Assembly: GCA_035301025.1 (NCBI GenBank)
Contig: DATGUV010000177.1
Span: 1 to 11,080 of the forward strand
DNA: 11,080 bases
Direction: 5' to 3'
Source: CALAMD01 sp035301025
Lineage (GTDB): Bacteria > Bacillota > Bacilli > Bacillales > Amphibacillaceae
Made by a program: the position numbers and the translations under genes. Within the stretch, counting starts at the first letter, position 1, and every line of letters begins with the position of its first letter. The notes beneath the pieces were generated by a model. That model had not been told where the DNA came from. It was given only the letters and a program-made list of their open reading frames with translations, and searched no databases. This document shows positions 1 to 6,282 of the stretch, piece after piece.

Positions 1-147
1 GAAGAAGAAATGGGTACGTCCTATACCCATATTGATGCATTTTTAGAAGGAAGAGAAGTGCCAGCAGAAGATGCTCAAGTGATTCAAGCGATGCACACAA
101 AAACAGCACATAAACGAGAGATACCAGCAAAATATACTCGCCACTAA
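1..147 (+). CDS. nadE: NH3-dependent NAD+ synthetase, C-terminal end (partial)
   Basis: The first 48 codons of the window are an open frame with no start, ending at TAA 145-147, so this is the 3' end of a gene that begins outside. The peptide contains YTHIDAFLEGREV, then a spacer and TAHKREIPAKYTRH. This fits the C-terminus of NadE, where a Y-x-x-I-D-x-F/Y-L-x-G-K/R-x-V segment is followed by an H-K-R-x-x-P tail. NadE catalyses ATP-dependent amidation of nicotinic acid adenine dinucleotide to NAD+, the last step of NAD synthesis, in the cytoplasm. The catalytic N-terminal part, with the PP-loop motif SGGxDS, is not in the window, so the call rests on the tail alone. In B. subtilis the NAD genes nadBCA lie near the equivalent locus, so an NAD gene here is plausible. 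Confidence 0.72.
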   Translation, partial: EEEMGTSYTHIDAFLEGREVPAEDAQVIQAMHTKTAHKREIPAKYTRH

Positions 148-196
148 TAGGTTATTGGATAAAGCGGTAACACTGAAGTAAAAGGAAAATATTAAC

Positions 197-216
197 GGTT
201 TTTAAAACCCTTTTTT
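197..216 (+). terminator. Weak candidate terminator after nadE
   Basis: A short stem (GGTT 197-200 with AACC 206-209, 5-nt loop) is followed, after one C, by six T residues (211-216). The stem is only four pairs and AT-rich, so it would be a weak intrinsic terminator. It lies 50 nt after the nadE stop and before the next gene, which is where one is expected. No better candidate is visible in 148-293. Confidence 0.3.
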
Positions 217-298
217 ATCAAACAATAGAAATGTATATATGAAATGACAAGCAGTGATCAACAAGTTGCTTCAGGAAATATTCATATACAAGTTTGCT

Positions 299-307
299 AA
301 AGGAGGG
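299..307 (+). promoter_or_regulatory. Ribosome binding site deciding the lipoprotein start
   Basis: AAAGGAGGG lies seven nt before ATG 315. An in-frame TTG at 294 is upstream of and overlaps this site and so cannot be the start. ATG 311 is out of frame. The start is therefore 315. Confidence 0.85.
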
Positions 308-314
308 TTTATGT

Positions 315-728
315 ATGCTCAAATACATTGTAAGTATCACTACAAGTCTGTTTCTCTTAGTTGGATGCCAAATGAATGACTCCAATCAACAAGATACCTC
401 TCAAGAAAATAACCTTGTAGAAGATGAAATGAAGGTTAGAAATGATCCGAATCAGAAATATAGACAAAGTCTTGAAAAGGGTGTTGGAGAAGGAGGATAT
501 AAGGAGCAATTTTTTTCTTCCGCTGAGCAACGAGAAATCATTCAACATGTTTCACAAATGAAGAACGTTGTTTCTGTCTATGTAAATCATGGTAGTGAAA
601 GAGTGAATATCGTTGTATCTGTAAAAGAAGGACCTTATGAGGAAATAAAAAAAGAAATAAAAGGATATGTTAAAGAACGTTTTCCTCAAAGAAAAATTGA
701 TGTACAAGTCATTCAATCCACTGGGTAA
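315..728 (+). CDS. YhcN/YlaJ-family sporulation lipoprotein, CoxA-like position
   Basis: This encodes a 137-residue lipoprotein. Residues 1-17 are a lipoprotein signal peptide (positive K3, hydrophobic core, then LLVGC) with the lipidated cysteine at C18. After a polar, Asn/Gln/Asp-rich linker (about 19-60) comes an alpha/beta domain (about 70-135) in which a helix leads into VVSVYVN, then NIVVSVKEGPYEEIKKEI and a final FPQRKIDVQV strand. That pattern fits the YhcN/YlaJ sporulation lipoprotein family, whose members are made in the forespore or mother cell and found in the spore envelope. The place just upstream of yebC is where B. subtilis has coxA (yrbB), a cortex-associated member of the same group. 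This protein is shorter than CoxA (about 200 aa), so orthology is inferred from synteny and no symbol is given. I found no convincing SigE or SigG promoter. It is separated from yebC by 82 nt. Confidence 0.72.
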   Translation: MLKYIVSITTSLFLLVGCQMNDSNQQDTSQENNLVEDEMKVRNDPNQKYRQSLEKGVGEGGYKEQFFSSAEQREIIQHVSQMKNVVSVYVNHGSERVNIVVSVKEGPYEEIKKEIKGYVKERFPQRKIDVQVIQSTG

Positions 729-810
729 ACACCATACAAAAGTGGAGGTTTTTGCGTAAATGTGGTATTCTTCACTTATAAGAAAGTCGAGGTAAGGGAG
801 AGAATATTTC

Positions 811-1539
811 ATGGCAGGACACTCAAAGTGGAGCAACATTAAACGAAGAAAAGGTGCGCAAGACGCCAAAAAAGGGAAGATTTTTATGCGTCACGCGAAA
901 GATATATATATTGCAGCAAAAGAAGGTGGTGGAGATGCATCTATGAATGCAGCCCTTCGATTAGCTGTTGATAAAGCGCGAGCAGATAATATGCCTAATG
1001 ATAACATTGAACGGGCCATTAAGAAGGCAACAGGAACGCTAGAAGGTGTGACGTTTGAGGAAATCACTTATGAAGGATATGGACCGGGTGGGGTTGCGAT
1101 TATCGTTGATGTTTTAACGGATAATCGTAATCGTACCGCTGCTGAAATTAGACACGCCTTTAGTAAAAATGAAGGGAATTTAGGAGCTACGGGTTGTGTT
1201 TCTTATTTGTTTGATCGTAAAGGATATATTGTTATTTTAAAAAATGACGACATTGATGAAGATGAGCTTACTATGGAAGCGATTGAAGCTGGAGCAGATG
1301 ATATAGAAGTGAATGAGGAAGTGTTTGAAATCTATACAGACCCATCTGTGTTTGGAGAAGTCTGTGAAAAACTCCAAGAAGCAGGATATGCTCTAGAAGA
1401 TGCGGAGATTTCATTAATTCCACAAACGTATACAGAACTTCCTGATGATGAGGAAGAAAAAATGCTTGCATTAGTTGATATGCTTGAAGAGTATGAAGAT
1501 GTACAAGACGTGCATCACAATTTATTAATTGGTTCATGA
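811..1539 (+). CDS. yebC: YebC/TACO1-family translation factor
   Basis: This encodes a 242-residue cytoplasmic protein, the usual length (B. subtilis YrbC is about 240). The family signature MAGHSKWSNIKRRKG is at the N-terminus. YEGYGPGGVA (87-96), the LTDNRNRTAAEIRHAFSK block (102-119), EAGADD (159-164) and the C-terminal LEEYEDVQDVHHN (225-237) complete a full YebC protein. Members were long annotated as transcriptional regulators (PmpR); later work on YebC and mitochondrial TACO1 points to relief of ribosome stalling at proline-rich stretches. The MAGHSKW type is distinct from the YeeI (YebC2) paralogue of Bacillus. The ATG is preceded by AAGGGAG at 794-800. The gene is followed by its own terminator, so it is transcriptionally separate from ruvAB. 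Confidence 0.95.
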   Translation: MAGHSKWSNIKRRKGAQDAKKGKIFMRHAKDIYIAAKEGGGDASMNAALRLAVDKARADNMPNDNIERAIKKATGTLEGVTFEEITYEGYGPGGVAIIVDVLTDNRNRTAAEIRHAFSKNEGNLGATGCVSYLFDRKGYIVILKNDDIDEDELTMEAIEAGADDIEVNEEVFEIYTDPSVFGEVCEKLQEAGYALEDAEISLIPQTYTELPDDEEEKMLALVDMLEEYEDVQDVHHNLLIGS

Positions 1540-1546
1540 TGGAGGT

Positions 1547-1580
1547 GACTTCTATTCATTTGAATAGAAGTTTTCTTTTG
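1547..1580 (+). terminator. Rho-independent terminator of yebC
   Basis: A perfect 10-bp stem (1548-1557 with 1562-1571, 4-nt loop ATTT) is followed by TTTCTTTTG. It begins eight nt after the yebC stop codon. The stem is AT-rich but long and uninterrupted, and the U-rich tail is clear. Confidence 0.82.
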
Positions 1581-1587
1581 CTTCTTT

Positions 1588-1601
1588 CGAATGCATGTTC
1601 G
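1588..1601 (+). promoter_or_regulatory. LexA (SOS) operator upstream of ruvA
   Basis: The 14-mer CGAATGCATGTTCG closely matches the Gram-positive LexA box (CGAAC-4N-GTTCG, also called the Din or Cheo box). It differs from the full palindrome only at the fifth base (T for C). It lies 59-72 nt before the ruvA start and just upstream of the -35 area of the likely promoter, a position suited to repression. LexA control of ruvAB is established in B. subtilis, which supports the call. Confidence 0.82.
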
Positions 1602-1630
1602 ATGTAACTGTTTGTTTTTTATGGTACGAT
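1602..1630 (+). promoter_or_regulatory. Probable SigA promoter of the ruvA operon (extended -10)
   Basis: TGGTACGAT (1622-1630) reads as an extended -10 element: TGN followed by TACGAT, which matches TATAAT at four of six bases. The -35 region around 1602-1607 is poor, which an extended -10 can offset. The LexA box ends immediately upstream. The first transcribed base would be about 1637, giving a short leader that contains the ribosome binding site AAAGGGAG. Confidence 0.45.
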
Positions 1631-1659
1631 AGGAACAGAAAATAAAGGGAGAAAATCGA

Positions 1660-2274
1660 ATGATTACATATGTAAAAGGCTTATTAACAGAGATAAATGA
1701 TCAATCCATTGTAGTCGAGGTTCAAGGTCTAGGCTATGAAATTATTTGTGGCAATCCATATGAATTTCAACACGAGGAAAATGGAGAGGTTCATGTACAT
1801 ACATATCAACATGTTAGGGAAGATGCCATCCAACTATATGGTTTTAAACATCCAAAACAAAAAACATTATTTATGAAGTTAATCTCCGTATCTGGAATAG
1901 GACCGAAAAGCGGGATCGCAATTATTGGAACGGTAGACGTACAAGGTTTTGTTGCTGCGGTAGAGCAAGAAGACGAAAAATATTTAACACAGTTCCCTGG
2001 CGTTGGAAAAAAGACTGCCAGACAAATTATCTTAGATTTAAAAGGTACACTAGAAGATATTGCTTATGTAGAATCATCTGATGAAATTCCTATTATTGGT
2101 CTACATGCAACGACGGATGAAAAAAAACATTTGCAAGACGCTATAGAAGCCTTATCAGCGTTAGGATATTCGGACACAGAGATTAGTGCTGTCACACCGA
2201 CATTGCAACAAGATGATCAAGGGGAAACAGATGAACTCATTCGTAAAGCTCTCAGGTTACTTGCAAAGCATTAA
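1660..2274 (+). CDS. ruvA: Holliday junction branch migration protein RuvA
   Basis: This encodes a 204-residue protein (typical length about 200) that binds four-way DNA junctions as a tetramer and loads the RuvB motor. The N-terminal OB-fold domain (1 to about 63) starts with MITYVKGLL and contains GLGYEI. Two helix-hairpin-helix motifs follow: SGIGPK (78-83) and FPGVGKKTA (112-120). The latter leads into RQIILDLKG, which is typical of RuvA. After an acidic linker, the C-terminal domain (about 153-204) that contacts RuvB carries the AIEALSALGY block. The ATG has AAAGGGAG nine nt upstream. It is the first gene of an operon with ruvB, 18 nt away, under a LexA box. Bacilli lack RuvC and use RecU as resolvase, so the absence of ruvC here is expected. 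Confidence 0.98.
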   Translation: MITYVKGLLTEINDQSIVVEVQGLGYEIICGNPYEFQHEENGEVHVHTYQHVREDAIQLYGFKHPKQKTLFMKLISVSGIGPKSGIAIIGTVDVQGFVAAVEQEDEKYLTQFPGVGKKTARQIILDLKGTLEDIAYVESSDEIPIIGLHATTDEKKHLQDAIEALSALGYSDTEISAVTPTLQQDDQGETDELIRKALRLLAKH

Positions 2275-2292
2275 GATAGGAGGGATCTGAAC

Positions 2293-3294
2293 ATGGATGA
2301 ACGGGTAATAAATGGTGAGTTGCAAGAAGAGGACCAAGGGATTGAACTAAGTCTTCGTCCAACATCACTCAGTCAATATATTGGACAACATACCGTCAAA
2401 GAAAACTTACGAATATTTATTCAAGCGGCTAAAATGCGCAATGAAGCACTAGATCACGTGCTTTTGTATGGACCACCAGGACTTGGAAAAACTACATTAG
2501 CTGCCATTATTGCAAATGAGATGGGTGTTCAATTTCGCGCAACTTCCGGGCCAGCAATTGAACGTGCTGGGGATTTGGCGGCAATTTTATCATCTTTGGA
2601 ACCGGGAGATGTATTATTTATTGATGAGATTCACCGACTACCTCATGCCATTGAAGAAATCTTGTATCCGGCGATGGAAGATTTCTTTTTAGATATTATT
2701 GTTGGGACTGGTCCTAGTGCGCGTTCGGTACGAATTGACTTACCGCCTTTTACGCTAGTAGGAGCAACGACTCGTGCTGGACTGCTTTCTGCTCCCCTAC
2801 GTGATCGTTTTGGCGTATTAAGCAGACTAGAATTTTATGAAGCGGATGATTTATGTGCAATCATTGAGCGAACAGCTGAAATCTTTTCAACGATTGCTTC
2901 TGATGATGCTTCGGTTGAAATAGCTAAACGTTCTCGCGGTACTCCTAGAATTGCCAATCGCTTATTAAAAAGAATTCGGGATATATCCCAAGTACGTGGG
3001 GAAAAAGAAATTAGTATTGATACAACACGTGTAGCTTTAGAAATGTTACAAGTGGATGAAGCTGGACTTGACCATATTGACCATAAGCTTATAAAAGGTA
3101 TGATTGAAGGGTATAAAGGTGGTCCAGTAGGCCTTGAAACAATAGCAGCAACCATTGGAGAAGAGGCGCAAACGATTGAAGAAGTATATGAACCTTATTT
3201 ATTGCAAATTGGTTTCATACAAAGGACACCTAGAGGTAGGGTTGTCACAAGTAAAGCATATGCACATTTTGGCATCGAACAGCCCCCTGAATAA
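2293..3294 (+). CDS. ruvB: Holliday junction branch migration ATPase RuvB
   Basis: This encodes a 333-residue AAA+ motor that forms hexameric rings on either side of RuvA-bound junctions and pumps DNA by ATP hydrolysis. It is full length, and all key elements are visible: the N-terminal LRPTSLSQYIGQ, Walker A GPPGLGKT (60-67), Walker B LFIDEIHRL (108-116), sensor 1 GATTRAG (157-163), the arginine-finger region LRDRFG (169-174), sensor 2 RGTPRIANRL (215-224), and a C-terminal winged helix with RTPRGRVVT (311-319). AGGAGGG ends eight nt before the ATG. It is translated from the same message as ruvA. The stop codon sits in the loop of a GC-rich hairpin (3281-3305). Confidence 0.99.
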   Translation: MDERVINGELQEEDQGIELSLRPTSLSQYIGQHTVKENLRIFIQAAKMRNEALDHVLLYGPPGLGKTTLAAIIANEMGVQFRATSGPAIERAGDLAAILSSLEPGDVLFIDEIHRLPHAIEEILYPAMEDFFLDIIVGTGPSARSVRIDLPPFTLVGATTRAGLLSAPLRDRFGVLSRLEFYEADDLCAIIERTAEIFSTIASDDASVEIAKRSRGTPRIANRLLKRIRDISQVRGEKEISIDTTRVALEMLQVDEAGLDHIDHKLIKGMIEGYKGGPVGLETIAATIGEEAQTIEEVYEPYLLQIGFIQRTPRGRVVTSKAYAHFGIEQPPE

Positions 3295-3305
3295 TAGAGG
3301 GGGCT
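3281..3305 (+). other. GC-rich hairpin over the ruvB stop codon, no U-tract
   Basis: A perfect 8-bp inverted repeat, AGCCCCCT (3281-3288) and AGGGGGCT (3298-3305), has a 9-nt loop that contains the ruvB TAA at 3292-3294. The following bases (CATGATTACG) are not U-rich, and neither is the other strand's flank, so this is not a normal intrinsic terminator. It could act as an mRNA stability or processing element, or as a partial attenuator between ruvAB and queA. That function is inference only. Confidence 0.6.
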
Positions 3306-3344
3306 CATGATTACGCAATAAATGAAATTAAAAGAGGGAATAGC

Positions 3345-4376
3345 ATGAATACATTGGAATTTGATTTTGACTTGCCAGATCATTTAATAGCTCAGCACCC
3401 GTTAAGTGATCGTACATCATCACGCATGTTAGTCATGCATAAAGAGTCAAATACACTTGAACATAAGCATTTTAGGGATATTGTAGAATATTTACAAGAA
3501 GGAGACTGTCTTGTTTTAAATGATACACGAGTACTTCCAGCTCGATTATTTGGTGTGAAGGAAAGTACAGGTGCACGCATAGAAATGTTACTTCTTCATG
3601 AGGAAACAGAAGATACGTGGGAGACCCTTGTGAAACCGGCAAAGAAAATTTCAGTAGGAGATCAGGTTTCTTTTGGTGATGGAGTGATTCGAGCAACTTG
3701 TATTGCCAAAGGTGATCAAGGGGGTAGAACTTTTCAACTACGTTATGAGGGGATCTTTTTAGAAGTTCTAGAGAAATTAGGAACGATGCCTCTCCCTCCA
3801 TATATCCAAGAAACATTAGAGGATGCAGATCGTTATCAAACAGTATATGCCAAACACCATGGCTCTGCGGCTGCTCCAACAGCCGGACTTCATTTTACCA
3901 ATGAGTTATTGGATGAAATTAAAGCAAAAGGTGTGCATATCGCCTATATCACATTACATGTAGGGTTAGGTACATTTAGACCTGTACAAGTAGATGATAT
4001 TAAGGAACACACAATGCACAGCGAATACTATCAAATAAATGAAGAAACAGCTACCTTATTACAAAACGTTAAAGAACATGGCGGTAGAATTATAGCCGTT
4101 GGCACAACTTCAACGCGAACATTAGAATCATGCGTACAACAATCAGGTGGAAAATTTATAGCGTCTAGCGGGTGGACAGATATCTTTATTTATCCTCCTT
4201 ATACGTTTCAAGCAATTGATGGTATGATTACAAATTTTCATTTACCAAAATCAACGCTCATTATGCTTGTAAGTGCATTAACATCTAAGGAAAAAACATT
4301 GCATGCCTATGAAGAAGCTGTAAAAGAAAAATACCGTTTTTTTAGTTTTGGGGATGCGATGTGCATATTGCCATAA
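3345..4376 (+). CDS. queA: tRNA preQ1(34) S-adenosylmethionine ribosyltransferase-isomerase QueA
   Basis: This encodes a 343-residue enzyme, as long as B. subtilis QueA (about 342). It transfers and isomerises the ribosyl part of S-adenosylmethionine onto preQ1 already placed in tRNA position 34 by Tgt, producing epoxyqueuosine. Family blocks present are FDFDLPDHLIAQHP (6-19), VLNDTRVLPARLFG (57-70), GSAAAPTAGLHFT (163-175), HVGLGTFRPV (195-204), GTTSTRTLES (233-242), TNFHLPKSTLIMLVSAL (286-302) and FFSFGDAM (332-339). The ATG is preceded by AGAGGG with six-nt spacing. It is 50 nt downstream of ruvB and 13 nt upstream of tgt, which acts one step earlier in the same pathway. Confidence 0.98.
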   Translation: MNTLEFDFDLPDHLIAQHPLSDRTSSRMLVMHKESNTLEHKHFRDIVEYLQEGDCLVLNDTRVLPARLFGVKESTGARIEMLLLHEETEDTWETLVKPAKKISVGDQVSFGDGVIRATCIAKGDQGGRTFQLRYEGIFLEVLEKLGTMPLPPYIQETLEDADRYQTVYAKHHGSAAAPTAGLHFTNELLDEIKAKGVHIAYITLHVGLGTFRPVQVDDIKEHTMHSEYYQINEETATLLQNVKEHGGRIIAVGTTSTRTLESCVQQSGGKFIASSGWTDIFIYPPYTFQAIDGMITNFHLPKSTLIMLVSALTSKEKTLHAYEEAVKEKYRFFSFGDAMCILP

Positions 4377-4389
4377 AGGAGAGAATATA

Positions 4390-5526
4390 ATGACAATCAC
4401 ATATGAACATATTAAGACGTGTAAACAAACAGGAGCCCGTTTAGGGAAAGTTCATACACCACATGGTACATTTGACACACCGATGTTTATGCCAGTTGGA
4501 ACATTGGCTAGTGTAAAAACAATGAGTCCTGAGACATTAAAAGATATGAATGCTCAAATTATTCTTTCTAATACGTATCATTTATGGCTGAGACCTGGAG
4601 AAGATATCATACAAGAAGCTGGAGGGCTTCACAAGTTTATGAATTGGGACCGTCCAATTTTAACGGACTCAGGTGGTTTCCAAGTATTTAGTTTAAGTGA
4701 TATGCGCGAAATTAAAGAAGAAGGGGTTCACTTTAGACATCATTTAAGTGGGGAAAAATTATTTTTCTCACCAGAAAAAGCTATGGCTATTCAAAATGCT
4801 CTCGGTTCTGATATTATGATGGTACTAGATGAATGTCCTCCATATCCGGCATCATTTGAGTATATGAAACAGTCAGTTGAACGAACTTCTCGTTGGGCAG
4901 AAAGAAGTTTACAAGCACATATTCGTCCAGAACATCAAGGACTTTTTGGGATTATCCAAGGTGGGGAATATGAGGAACTTAGAAAACAAAGTGCTCGTGA
5001 TATCACTTCGCTTGGTTTTCCAGGATATGCTGTTGGTGGGTTATCTGTTGGTGAATCGAAAAAAGTGATGAATGAGGTATTGGAATTTACGACCCCACTT
5101 ATGCCTAGTGATAAACCAAGATATTTAATGGGGGTGGGATCTCCAGGATCTTTAATCGAAGGTGCAATGCGTGGAATAGATATGTTTGACTGTGTATTAC
5201 CAACTCGTATAGCGCGAAACGGGACATGTATGACGTCTAATGGTAGACTAGTGGTACGCAATGCAACATTTGCCCGCGATTTCAATCCAATCGATCCTAA
5301 TTGTGACTGCTATACGTGTAAAAATTATACGAGAGCGTATGTCCGTCATTTAATAAATTGCAATGAAACGTTCGGTTTTCAACTTACTACTTATCATAAT
5401 TTATATTTTCTGTTAAACTTGATGGAGCAAGTTCGAACAGCAATTCGCGAAGATCGACTTGGTAATTTTAAAGAAGACTTTTTCGAGCAATACGGTTTAA
5501 ATAAGCCAGGTGCAAAAAGCTTCTAA
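4390..5526 (+). CDS. tgt: tRNA-guanine(34) transglycosylase Tgt
   Basis: This encodes a 378-residue TIM-barrel enzyme (B. subtilis about 381) that exchanges guanine-34 of GUN-anticodon tRNAs for preQ1. The start is ATG 4390, with AAGGAG eight nt upstream. The frame is open further upstream to a TTG at 4348 inside queA, but that start has no ribosome binding site and would add 14 non-family residues. Catalytic aspartates are D93 in LTDSGGFQVFS and the nucleophile D264 in GIDMFDCVLPTR. The zinc site is complete: C305, C307, C310 and H336. GIIQGG (188-192 region) and GYAVGGLSVGE (212-222) are also present. It is co-transcribed with queA and yajC, a queuosine-Sec arrangement common in bacteria. 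Confidence 0.98.
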   Translation: MTITYEHIKTCKQTGARLGKVHTPHGTFDTPMFMPVGTLASVKTMSPETLKDMNAQIILSNTYHLWLRPGEDIIQEAGGLHKFMNWDRPILTDSGGFQVFSLSDMREIKEEGVHFRHHLSGEKLFFSPEKAMAIQNALGSDIMMVLDECPPYPASFEYMKQSVERTSRWAERSLQAHIRPEHQGLFGIIQGGEYEELRKQSARDITSLGFPGYAVGGLSVGESKKVMNEVLEFTTPLMPSDKPRYLMGVGSPGSLIEGAMRGIDMFDCVLPTRIARNGTCMTSNGRLVVRNATFARDFNPIDPNCDCYTCKNYTRAYVRHLINCNETFGFQLTTYHNLYFLLNLMEQVRTAIREDRLGNFKEDFFEQYGLNKPGAKSF

Positions 5527-5550
5527 ATACTTATAAGAAAGGGGGAATTG

Positions 5551-5811
5551 ATGATGGAAATGTTAGCAACCCTAGCACCAATTCTATTAATGTTTGTAAT
5601 TTTCTACTTCTTGCTTATTCGTCCACAACAAAAACGTCAAAAGCAAGTAAGAGAAATGCAAGGTGCTTTACAAAAAGGTGATGCAGTTGTGACGATTGGT
5701 GGATTACATGGAGAAATTCATGCGATTGATGAGGACACTGTAGTTCTTCTTACCGGTGGAGATACAAAACTTACATATGATCGAGCAGCGATCCGCGACG
5801 TACAAAACTAA
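5551..5811 (+). CDS. yajC: Sec translocase accessory subunit YajC
   Basis: This encodes an 86-residue single-pass membrane protein associated with SecDF-YidC at the translocon. Residues 5-23 form the transmembrane helix, running into the family hallmark FYFLLIRPQQKR (18-29). A small soluble domain follows, with KGDAVVTIGGLHGEI (about 42-56). The start could be TTG 5548, ATG 5551 or ATG 5554. The ribosome binding site AAAGGGGG ends at 5545, leaving two, five or eight nt, so either ATG is possible; 5551 is chosen and 5554 is nearly as good. It follows tgt by 24 nt and is the last gene of the ruvA operon, with a strong terminator right after the stop. Confidence 0.95.
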   Translation: MMEMLATLAPILLMFVIFYFLLIRPQQKRQKQVREMQGALQKGDAVVTIGGLHGEIHAIDEDTVVLLTGGDTKLTYDRAAIRDVQN

Positions 5812-5814
5812 AAG

Positions 5815-5849
5815 AAAAGTGACTTCTATGATGGGAAGTCACTTTTTTT
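5815..5849 (+). terminator. Bidirectional terminator between yajC and yrzE
   Basis: AAAAGTGACTTC (5815-5826) pairs perfectly with GAAGTCACTTTT (5835-5846) around an 8-nt loop, and the T run reaches 5849. On the opposite strand the same stem is followed by TTTTCTTTT, so it can also end the convergent spoVB-yrzE transcript. It starts three nt after the yajC stop. Confidence 0.92.
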
Positions 5850-5868
5850 GCCTTTTATTTGTACGTTT

Positions 5869-6255
5869 TTAATCTGCCTCGGTTTGTTTGGGGGCAACAT
5901 TCACTCCAATCATTCCTCCTAAACAAGCGACACATATATATCCAACGTGATGTAGAGATTGTGACATTGTAAACCATTCATTATATCCTAAAAATTGCAC
6001 GAGAAACGTAAACATAGTGAATCCAAGGCCGATCAGCCCACCAATAGCCCATCCTTTTACGCGACCTTTCGCTCCAGCAACAATTCCTCCGCTAAATAAG
6101 GCGATGATACCAATGCATAATGTAATCCAAGGCATAAGGGAAGGAGTTAGCGTTGTAAATTTTAATAATAATGCTAAAACAATACTGGAGAGAATAATCA
6201 CTGCAAAAACAATGATCCAACCAAATAACAATGCTTCAAATTGCTTATTTCTCAT
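5869..6255 (-). CDS. yrzE: TIGR04086-family membrane protein (YrzE-like)
   Basis: This encodes a 128-residue integral membrane protein of unknown function. Four hydrophobic segments are seen at about 10-31 (FGWIIVFAVIILSSIVLALLL), 40-60, 67-88 (WAIGGLIGLGFTMFTFLV) and 103-120 (VGYICVACLGGMIGVNVA). Glycine-rich stretches, including FSGGIVAGAKGRVKGWAIGG around residues 54-73, are typical of the TIGR04086/YrzE family, which is restricted to spore-forming Bacillota as far as I know. The start codon follows a near-perfect ribosome binding site, AGAAAGGAGGTG (6261-6272 on the minus strand). It lies 27 nt downstream of spoVB and is probably co-transcribed with it, sharing the bidirectional terminator with yajC. 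The symbol is from synteny with B. subtilis. Confidence 0.8.
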   Translation of the reverse strand: MRNKQFEALLFGWIIVFAVIILSSIVLALLLKFTTLTPSLMPWITLCIGIIALFSGGIVAGAKGRVKGWAIGGLIGLGFTMFTFLVQFLGYNEWFTMSQSLHHVGYICVACLGGMIGVNVAPKQTEAD

Positions 6256-6282
6256 GTCTACACCTCCTTTCTGAAAAAGGAA

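Noticed and set aside
151..171. Imperfect hairpin (GTTATTG with CGGTAAC) right after nadE
   Set aside because: It needs two G-U pairs and has no U-tract; a more plausible though weak terminator lies at 197-216.
281..291. TTCATATACAA before the lipoprotein gene, repeated at 7866-7876 near spoVB, as a possible SigE -10 element
   Set aside because: It is one base longer than the CATACAAT consensus, no -35 ATATT is at the right distance, and at the second site it points toward comN, not spoVB. Exact 11-mer repeats are expected by chance in 11 kb of AT-rich DNA.
244..300. 18-codon open frame just before the lipoprotein gene, its stop overlapping the ribosome binding site
   Set aside because: There is no ribosome binding site before ATG 244 and no recognisable product. 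The overlap with the next Shine-Dalgarno looks accidental.
752..782. Possible SigA promoter before yebC (TTGCGT, 19-nt gap, TATAAG)
   Set aside because: The -10 is fair, but the -35 matches only half the consensus and the spacing is too long, so it is not supported enough to annotate.
1545..1555. GTGACTTCTAT shared by the yebC and yajC terminators (also 5819-5829)
   Set aside because: The match does not extend to the other arm or loop, so it is most likely coincidence between two hairpin 5' arms.
1560..1607. 15-codon TTG frame after the GGAGGT that follows yebC
   Set aside because: It would start inside the terminator loop and run through the LexA box, with 13-nt spacing; it is not credible as a leader peptide.
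3472..3879. 135-aa open frame on the minus strand inside queA
   Set aside because: It is fully covered by strongly conserved queA coding sequence and has no ribosome binding site or family match; it is a shadow frame.
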